Below are positions 52,418-59,737 of a stretch of 59,737 nt of DNA, piece after piece. A program made the position numbers and the translations under genes. The notes under the pieces are model-generated. The model was not told where the DNA came from and did not search any database. It saw only the letters and a list, made by a program, of their open reading frames with translations. This stretch comes from Actinomycetes bacterium (lineage in GTDB: Bacteria > Actinomycetota > Actinomycetes > Actinomycetales > Dermatophilaceae), in contig JAKPEG010000051.1 of the NCBI GenBank assembly GCA_029552065.1, forward strand, positions 1 to 59,737, read 5' to 3'. Positions within the stretch are counted from its first letter, which is position 1. The number at the start of each line of letters is the position of its first letter.

Positions 52418-53452
52418 ATGCCCGGCACCATCACCCTCGTCGTCCTGGCCCTGCTCCTGCTCTTCGTCGTCGTCGTCATCGTCCGGACCATCCGGATCGT
52501 CCCGCAACAGACGGCGGTGATCATCGAGCGACTGGGCTCCTATGCCCGCACCCTCGATGACGGCATGCACATCCTCGTGCCGTTCATCGACAAGCCCCGT
52601 GCGACCATCGATCTGCGCGAACAGGTCGTCACCTTCCCGCCGCAGCCGGTCATCACGAGCGACAACCTCGTCGTGTCCATCGACACGGTCATCTACTACA
52701 CGGTGACCGACGCGAAGTCGGCCGTCTACGAGATCGCGAACTTCATCCAGGGCATCGAGCAACTCACCGTCACCACCCTCCGTAACGTCATCGGCTCGCT
52801 CGACCTGGAGCAGACCCTCACCTCCCGCGACCAGATCAACGCCCAGCTGCGTGGGGTGCTCGACCAGGAGACCGGTCGGTGGGGGATCCGGGTCAACCGG
52901 GTCGAGCTCAAGGCCATCGACCCGCCGCACTCGGTGCAGGACTCGATGGAGAAGCAGATGCGTGCCGAGCGTGACCGGCGGGCCGCGATCCTCACCGCCG
53001 AGGGCGTCAAGCAGTCGGCCATTCTCACCGCCGAGGGCGAGAAGCAGGCTCAGATCCTGCGCGCCGAGGGCTCCGCGCAGGCCCGGGTGCTCGAGGCCCA
53101 GGGCCAGGCACGGGCCATCCAGCAGGTCTTCGACGCGATCCACCGGGGCAAGCCGACCCAGAAGCTGCTGGCCTACCAGTACCTACAGGTGCTGCCCCAA
53201 CTGGCCCGCGGCGACGCCAACAAGATGTGGATCATCCCCTCCGAAGTGACCGACGCCCTGCGTGGGATCTCCTCGGCCCTCGGTGGCCAGCCGCCGGTCG
53301 GCGGCGACGACGGCGACGAGGCGTGGGTCGACCCCGGCGACGTCGCCGACGCCTTCCAGGCCCCGATGCTGCCCGACCCGGCGGAGGCGCTGGCCGAGGC
53401 CAAGCACCAGGTCGAGGCGACGACCGCGGAGGCGGGCGAACACCACATCTGA
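52418..53452 (+). CDS. SPFH/stomatin (band 7) protein
   Basis: 344 residues: an N-terminal membrane anchor (ITLVVLALLLLFVVVVIV), the SPFH domain with RIVPQQTAVIIERLGSY and coiled-coil repeats after residue 180 (RDRRAAILTAEGVKQSAIL, AEGEKQAQIL). It forms a membrane scaffold with NfeD. ATG 52418 has the usual family start. Matches the conserved NfeD-SPFH pair of actinobacteria. Confidence 0.94.
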   Translation: MPGTITLVVLALLLLFVVVVIVRTIRIVPQQTAVIIERLGSYARTLDDGMHILVPFIDKPRATIDLREQVVTFPPQPVITSDNLVVSIDTVIYYTVTDAKSAVYEIANFIQGIEQLTVTTLRNVIGSLDLEQTLTSRDQINAQLRGVLDQETGRWGIRVNRVELKAIDPPHSVQDSMEKQMRAERDRRAAILTAEGVKQSAILTAEGEKQAQILRAEGSAQARVLEAQGQARAIQQVFDAIHRGKPTQKLLAYQYLQVLPQLARGDANKMWIIPSEVTDALRGISSALGGQPPVGGDDGDEAWVDPGDVADAFQAPMLPDPAEALAEAKHQVEATTAEAGEHHI

Positions 53453-53512
53453 CGCCGCGGCGTCCCGCGGACGGCCCTGCGCCACACCCGTGCACCGCAC
53501 TAGGGTGTTCGA

Positions 53513-54286
53513 GTGTCCCCGCTCGACGCCACCCTCGTGGCCCTGGCCGGCGTCGGCGCCGGCACGATCAACGCGGTCGTCGGCTCGGGCACCCTCATCA
53601 CCTTCCCGACCCTCGTCCTGCTCGGTTTCCCGCCGCTCACGGCCAACGTGAGCAACAACATCGGGCTGGTCGCCGGCGGCGCGAGCGCGACCTGGGGCTA
53701 TCGCGCGGATCTGTCCACGCAACGCGAACAGTTGCGCCGGCTCGCACCGTGGTCGCTGCTCGGTGGGCTCACCGGCGCCGCGCTGCTGCTCGTGCTCCCG
53801 GCCGCGGCTTTCAAGGCGATCGTCCCCGCGCTCATCGTCCTGGCCCTCGTCCTCGTGGTGCTGGGGCCACGACTGCAGGCCTGGGGCGCCCGGCACCACA
53901 GCGACGACCCCGACGGTATGCCGTGGCGCGGCCCGGCGCTCGCGGTCGGCGTCTTCCTCGGCGGGGTCTACGGCGGCTACTTCGGGGCGGCCCAGGGCGT
54001 GCTCATGATGGGCCTGTTCAGCGTGCTGGCCACCCAACCGCTCGAACGGCTCAACGGTCTGAAGAACCTGCTCGTCACCGGCGTCAACACGGTCGCGGCG
54101 ATCGCCTTCCTCCTGTTCGCCCGCGACCACGTCGACTGGGCCGTCGTCGGGCTCGTCGCGGTCGGCTCGTTCGCCGGGGGGCTGCTCGGGGCGGCCATCG
54201 GCCGACGGCTCTCCCGGACGGTCCTGCGTGCCGTCATCGTCGTCGTGGGTCTCGTCGCCCTCGTGCGGTTGTTGTGGTTCTCGTGA
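53513..54286 (+). CDS. TauE/SafE-family (TSUP) membrane protein
   Basis: 257 residues, about eight hydrophobic segments, with the duplicated TSUP motifs GAGTINAVVGSGTLITFP and GGVYGGYFGAAQGVLMM. Family members move anions such as sulfite or organic acids; specificity unknown. GTG 53513 is 6 nt from TAGGGT (53501-53506), leaderless. An internal linker (DDPDGMPWRG) is encoded by a GTATGCCG copy. Confidence 0.88.
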   Translation: MSPLDATLVALAGVGAGTINAVVGSGTLITFPTLVLLGFPPLTANVSNNIGLVAGGASATWGYRADLSTQREQLRRLAPWSLLGGLTGAALLLVLPAAAFKAIVPALIVLALVLVVLGPRLQAWGARHHSDDPDGMPWRGPALAVGVFLGGVYGGYFGAAQGVLMMGLFSVLATQPLERLNGLKNLLVTGVNTVAAIAFLLFARDHVDWAVVGLVAVGSFAGGLLGAAIGRRLSRTVLRAVIVVVGLVALVRLLWFS

Positions 54287-55110
54287 CGGCGATCCCCCCC
54301 GGGGTCACCTGGGTCGACGACCCGCACGACCCCCGGCTCGCCGACTACCTCCAGCTCACCGACGTCGCCCTGCGTCGGCGGATGGAGCCCTCCCGGGGGA
54401 TCTACCTCGCCGAATCGGAGAAGGTCATCCGGCGGGCCCTGGCGGCCGGACATCGGCCGGTGTCCTTCCTCATGGCCCCGCGTTGGCTCGCCGACCTCGC
54501 CGACCTCGTCGCGCAGGCGAGCCGCGACGGCATACCCGTCTATGCCGCCGACCACCCGGTGTTGGAGGCGCTCACCGGCTTCCATCTGCACCGGGGGGCG
54601 CTCGCGGCGATGGCGCGGCCGGTGCTGCCCGCGGTGGGGGAGTTGCTCGTGGATGCCCGCCGGGTCGCCGTGCTCGAGGACGTCGTCGACCACACGAACG
54701 TCGGAGCCGTGTTCCGCAGCGCCGCCGCCCTGGGCGTCGACGCGGTCCTCGTGACGCCGCAGTGCGCGGACCCGCTCTACCGCCGCTCGGTGCGGGTGTC
54801 GATGGGCACGGTCTTCCAGGTGCCCTGGACCCGGATCGACCCGTGGCCCCGCGGCGGCGTCGAGTCGCTGCGGGCCGCGGGCTTCACCGTGGCGGCACTC
54901 GCCCTCGCCGAGGGTTCGGTGACCCTCGAGGAACTCGCGGCCGCCCCGCCGCAGCGGCTCGCCCTCGTCCTCGGGGCCGAGGGGGACGGGTTGTCGCGGC
55001 AGACCGTCGCGGCCGCCGACCTCGCGGTGCGCATCCCGATGGCGGGCGGGGTGGACTCGCTCAACGTGGCTGCCGCCGGCGCCGTGGCCTTCTGGGCGCT
55101 TCGTGTGTGA
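54283..55110 (+). CDS. SpoU/TrmH-family RNA 2'-O-methyltransferase
   Basis: 275 residues: N-terminal substrate-binding domain (GIYLAESEKVIRRALAAG) and SPOUT domain with DVVDHTNVGAVFRSAAALGV, LVLGAEGDGLS and VRIPMAGGVDSLNVAAA, the SAM-binding knot. Methylates rRNA or tRNA; the target is not given by sequence. GTG 54283 overlaps the TSUP stop (GTGA). A GIP at about 54531 is encoded by a CGGCATAC copy. Confidence 0.93.
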   Translation: MTAIPPGVTWVDDPHDPRLADYLQLTDVALRRRMEPSRGIYLAESEKVIRRALAAGHRPVSFLMAPRWLADLADLVAQASRDGIPVYAADHPVLEALTGFHLHRGALAAMARPVLPAVGELLVDARRVAVLEDVVDHTNVGAVFRSAAALGVDAVLVTPQCADPLYRRSVRVSMGTVFQVPWTRIDPWPRGGVESLRAAGFTVAALALAEGSVTLEELAAAPPQRLALVLGAEGDGLSRQTVAAADLAVRIPMAGGVDSLNVAAAGAVAFWALRV

Positions 55111-55122
55111 GGATGGCCGGTC

Positions 55123-56064
55123 GTGAGCATCCCCACGAAGATCGTCGACCTCATCGGGGCACCCACGGACGTCGGTGCGGCACACCGCGGCGCGTCGATG
55201 GGGCCCGAGGCGATGAGGGTCGCCGGCATCCAGCAGACCCTCGTCCAATTCGGCTGCCACGTCAACGATCTGGGTAACCTCGCCGGTCCTGCCAACCCCT
55301 GGCTGCCGCCGGTCGACGGCTACCGGCACCTGCCCGAGGTGCTGGCCTGGAACCAAGCCGTGCACGAAGCCGTGCACGGCTCCCTCGCCGGCGGGCACCT
55401 GCCGATCCTGCTCGGAGGTGACCACTGCCTGGCCATCGGCTCGATCAGCGCGGTCGCGCGGCACTGCCGCGAGCAGGGGTTGGCCCTGCGGGTGCTCTGG
55501 CTGGACGCGCACGCCGACTTCAACACGATGCGCACCACTCCGACGGGCAACATCCACGGTATGCCGGTCGCCATCCTGCGCGGCATGGGGCCCGGGGAGC
55601 TCACCTCGATCGGCGGACGGGTGCCGGCGATCGACCCGGGCACGGTCCGCCAGGTGGGGATCCGCAGCGTCGATGCGCAGGAGAAGCGGCTCGTCCACGA
55701 GGACGGGATGGACGTCTTCGACATGCGCCACATCGACGAGCACGGGATGCGCAAGGTCATCCGCCGAGCACTCGACGGTGTCGACGAGCGGACCCATCTG
55801 CACGTGAGCTTCGACGTCGACTTCCTCGACCCGGCGATCGCACCGGGCGTGGGCACGACCGTGCAGGGCGGGCCGACCTACCGCGAGGCCCAGCTGGTCA
55901 TGGAGATGATCGCCGACACCGGTCGGCTCGGCTCGCTCGACGTCATGGAGCTCAACCCGGCCAAGGACCACGCCAACCGGACCGCCGAGGTGGCGACCGA
56001 CCTCATCGACTCGATGTTCGGCAAGTCGACGCTGCTGCGGCTGCCCGGGACTCCGGCCGGCTGA
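55123..56064 (+). CDS. rocF: Arginase
   Basis: Binuclear manganese hydrolase converting arginine to ornithine and urea, 313 residues. Metal ligands are visible: LGGDHCLAIG (His), WLDAHADFNT (Asp, His, Asp) and SFDVDFLDP (two Asp); MELNPAKD near the end matches the family. GTG 55123 follows the methyltransferase by 12 bp. It is convergent with ackA, and a strong hairpin lies between them. Confidence 0.94.
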   Translation: MSIPTKIVDLIGAPTDVGAAHRGASMGPEAMRVAGIQQTLVQFGCHVNDLGNLAGPANPWLPPVDGYRHLPEVLAWNQAVHEAVHGSLAGGHLPILLGGDHCLAIGSISAVARHCREQGLALRVLWLDAHADFNTMRTTPTGNIHGMPVAILRGMGPGELTSIGGRVPAIDPGTVRQVGIRSVDAQEKRLVHEDGMDVFDMRHIDEHGMRKVIRRALDGVDERTHLHVSFDVDFLDPAIAPGVGTTVQGGPTYREAQLVMEMIADTGRLGSLDVMELNPAKDHANRTAEVATDLIDSMFGKSTLLRLPGTPAG

Positions 56065-56122
56065 TCGGCCTCGCGGGTCACGTCCCGCTGGCGGGTCGCG
56101 CCCGCCGCGTGACGGCCACGCG

Positions 56123-56158
56123 GAAGGATTCTGCACCCCAGAGGGTGCAGAATCCTTC
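56123..56158. terminator. 16-bp perfect hairpin between convergent genes, TCTGCACC-core family
   Basis: Arms 56123-56138 and 56143-56158 are perfectly complementary around loop CAGA. The inner part TCTGCACC / GGTGCAGA is shared with 32888-32932 while the outer arms differ in sequence but keep pairing. It lies between arginase and ackA, ten bases from the ackA stop. Confidence 0.85.
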
Positions 56159-56168
56159 GCCCAGAGGC

Positions 56169-57382
<1,214 letters not shown>

Positions 57383-57386
<4 letters not shown>

Positions 57387-59461
57387 GGGAGGTCCCCGTC
57401 GTCGGCCGCCTGGATCGCCGTGATTGCCACGGTGTTGACTATGTCCTGGACGAGGGCGCCGCGAGAGAGGTCGTTCACCGGCCTGCGCAGACCCTGGAGG
57501 ATCGGTCCGATGGCGACGGCACCGGCGCTGCGCTGGACGGCCTTGTAGGTGTTGTTGCCGGTGTTGAGGTCGGGGAAGATGAGGACGGTCGCACGGCCGG
57601 CAACGGGGGAGTCCTTGGCTTTGGCGGCGGCGACCACCGGATCGACGGCGGCGTCGTATTGCATGGGACCGTCGACGCACAGCTCGGGCGCACGCGAGCG
57701 GACGAGTTCCGTTGCCGCGCGCACCTTGTCGACGTCGGCGCCGCTGCCGGAGGCTCCGGTCGAATAGGAGAGCATGGCGATCCTCGGCTCGACGCCGAAC
57801 CGCAGGGCGGTCGCAGCCGAGGAGATCGCGATGTCGGCGAGTTGCTCGGCCGTGGGGTCGGGGTTGACCGCACAGTCGCCGTAGACGAGGACGCGGTCGG
57901 CGAGGCACATGAAGAACACCGACGAGACAACCGACACCCCGGGGACCGTCTTGATCACCTGCAAGGCGGGACGGATGGTGTGGGCGGTCGTGTTGACCGA
58001 CCCGGAGACCATCCCGTCGGCCAGGCCGTCGAGGACCATCATCGTGCCGAAGTAGGACGAGTCCCGCGCGGAGTCCCAGGCGAGGTCCCAGGTGACCGCC
58101 TTCGCCTTGCGCAACTCGACCAGTTGGTGGGCGAAGCGCTCACGGAGCGGATCGTGCACCGGGTCGAGGATCGCGGCAGCGCTCACGTCGAGCTGAAGGC
58201 GTTGGGCGCGGGCCGCGATGACCGCGGGGTCGCCGAGCAGAGTGATCCGGGCGACCTGTCGGCGGATGAGCTGGTCGGCCGCGACGAGGATGCGTTCCTC
58301 CTCGCCTTCGGGGAGGACGATGTGCCGGTCGGCCACCCTGGCCCGGTCGATGAGCCGGTGTTCGAACATGAGGGGTGTGACGACCGAGGTCGGGGTGAGT
58401 TCGATCTCGTGCAGGAGTGCGGCAGCGTCGATGTGCTTCTCGCACAGGGCGAGGGCGACTTGGATCTTGCGGTCGGTCGCCCGCGACAGCCGCGCGACGA
58501 CCGCGCCGAGGACCCGGGCGGTGTCGGTCGTGCCGAAGGGCACGGTGAGCACCGGCAGCGAGAGCCGCAGGCCCTCGACGAGGGTGCTCACGCGGGCGTC
58601 GACCTCGATTCCGCCGTTGAGGACGATCGCCGAGAGGGCCGGGAAGGTGCGCGACTGGTGGGCGAGTAGCAGCCCGAGCAGGACGTCGGCGCGGTCGCCG
58701 GGGGTGACGACGACCGCGCCTTCGTGGAGTCGCCCGAGCAGGTTGGGCAGGGTCATGGCGGCGATGGAGACGCCCATCGCCTCGCGGTCGAGCAGCGAGT
58801 CGTCGCCGTGCAGGAGCTGCCCGCCGGCTGCCGTCATGAGGTCGCGCACGGTCGGGGCGGACAGCACGGGGTCGGCCGGAACGGCATACACCGGGTGCGC
58901 GGCGGCGACCCCGTGGAGGCGCGCGAGGGTGTCGTCGAGCCGTTCGGGGGTGACCCGGTTGGCGATGACCGCGAGGATGTGGGCGTGGTTGCCGTGCGCC
59001 TCGTCGACGGCATTGGCGGCGGCCGTGCGCACCTGGGCGGGCGTGCGGTCGTGTCCCGAGACCACGAGGATCATCGGTGCGCCCAGGTTGGCGGCGATCC
59101 GGGCGTTCATCGAGAACTCCGTGGGGGAGCCGACGTCGGTGAAGTCGGACCCGAAGACCAGCAGCGCGGGGTGCCGAGCGGCCAGGACGTGGAAGCGGTC
59201 GAGGATCGTGGTCATCGCCCGGTCGGGGTCCTCGTGCATCTCGGCGTAGGTGACGCCGAGGCATTCCTCCAGGGAGTCGGGGCTCGAGACGCGGGTGAGC
59301 AGCAGGTCGAGGGCCGCATTGTCGGCCGGCTCGCGCGAGCGCACGAGCGGGCGGAATACCCCGATGCTGCGCGCGATCCGACTCGCCTGGTCGAGCAAGC
59401 CGAGGGCGATGGCCGTCTTGCCCGAGCCCGGCTCTGCCGCAGCCAGGTAGATGGTGGTCAT
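57383..59461 (-). CDS. pta: Phosphate acetyltransferase, long form
   Basis: 692 residues in three domains: N-terminal P-loop (AEPGSGKTAIALGLLDQAS), a DRTGG-type regulatory domain in the middle, and a C-terminal catalytic domain with EEERILVAADQLIRR, DGLADGMVSGSVNTTAHT and FPDLNTGNNTYKAVQRSAGA. Converts acetyl-CoA and phosphate to acetyl phosphate. ATG 59461 is chosen over an upstream ATG because GGAG lies 7-10 nt before and the product starts at the P-loop. Confidence 0.96.
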
Positions 59462-59648
59462 CACGGCTCCACAGGCTATGCCCCCCACCTCCTCGGTCCA
59501 CGTCACCGGCCGCTATCCGGTATGCCGCGGCACCGGTTCGGTGCCGGCGCGGTGCCGGTTCGGTGCCGGTTCGGTGGCCCGGCGTGGTGCGTGCTAACGT
59601 TGCGGGTCGCGACGGGCTCCCTGCACAAGGGGGTTCGGAGCACACCTC
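59462..59648. other. Intergenic region with short direct repeats before tRNA-Leu
   Basis: About 190 bp between divergent pta and the tRNA. Between 59530 and 59577 runs a short imperfect direct repeat of GGTGCCGGTTC, and one GTATGCCG copy is at about 59519. A possible -10 for the tRNA is TAACGT (59595-59600); a -35 is not clear. No open frame has support. Confidence 0.6.
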
Positions 59649-59731
59649 GTCCGGGTGGCGGAATGGCAGACGCGCTAGCTTGAGGTGCTAGTGCCCTCAC
59701 GGGCATGGGGGTTCAAGTCCCCCTCCGGACA
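59649..59731 (+). tRNA. tRNA-Leu (anticodon GAG)
   Basis: Cloverleaf by hand: acceptor GTCCGGG pairs with TCCGGAC (one G-T pair), anticodon stem CTAGC/GCTAG with loop TTGAGGT (anticodon GAG), long variable arm as expected for Leu, T-stem GGGGG/CCCCC with loop TTCAAGT. Discriminator A59731; CCA is not encoded. Confidence 0.95.
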
Positions 59732-59737
59732 CGCACG

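Noticed and set aside
59530-59577. Short repeats considered as CRISPR
   Set aside because: Units of about 11 bp without spacers of uniform length; no cas genes.

Overview
The window is one continuous piece of a high-GC (roughly 70%) actinobacterial chromosome. It is gene-dense, has no insertion sequence, prophage or CRISPR array, and no gap between genes exceeds about 230 bp. Gene order follows a core known from Mycobacterium tuberculosis and other Actinomycetota: gap-pgk-tpiA-secG, then pgl/opcA/zwf/tal/tkt, ctaB, ctaA, an ABC pair, sufR-sufB(intein)-sufD-sufC-sufS-sufU-sufT, echA/ABC-F, fabG-inhA and NfeD-SPFH. RbpA, OpcA, two-ACT SerB and an InhA-type reductase all fit Actinomycetota. I lean to Micrococcales (possibly Intrasporangiaceae), but this is an impression and not shown by the sequence.

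Layout. 1-3.2 kb: lower glycolysis (gap end, pgk, tpiA), then secG and rbpA. 3.3-9.9 kb (minus): pentose phosphate operon tkt-tal-zwf-opcA-pgl with start/stop overlaps. 10-20.6 kb: heme A and thiol-redox genes (ctaB, thioredoxin-like lipoprotein, CcdA-like protein, ctaA), an OmpR-type two-component pair, an XRE regulator/membrane protein pair with palindromic operators, an ABC-2 pair, a secreted protein, and a three-gene unit of orphan protein, NarL-type kinase and regulator. 20.8-28.7 kb: the SUF iron-sulfur operon, with a full-length homing-endonuclease intein in SufB. 28.8-43.6 kb: acVLRF1-like release factor, metallopeptidase, ABC-F ATPase, TrpB2, enoyl-CoA hydratase, ABC exporter, VIT-type transporter, SURF1, MoaA, FabG, InhA/FabI and an HNH nuclease. 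43.6-59.7 kb: SerB, CobQ, nucleotidyltransferase, LLM oxidoreductase, divergent glgC/glgA, stand-alone ABC ATPase, NfeD/SPFH pair, TauE-like permease, SpoU methyltransferase, arginase, pta-ackA and a tRNA-Leu(GAG).

Most striking signal. The octamer GTATGCCG (or CGGCATAC) occurs about 73 times by hand count, roughly one per 0.8 kb, near-equally on both strands, where base composition predicts about two. It is read in all six translation frames, carries codons otherwise uncommon here (ATA, GTA, TAT, GCA, CAT), and twice forms an inverted pair in an apparent terminator (1622-1660 and 18301-18326). This resembles the DNA uptake sequences of Neisseria and Pasteurellaceae. It is the best candidate here for an undescribed system.

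Other themes are leaderless starts behind a TAnnnT -10 box (often TAGGGT or TAGCCT) and very tight packing of convergent and divergent genes.
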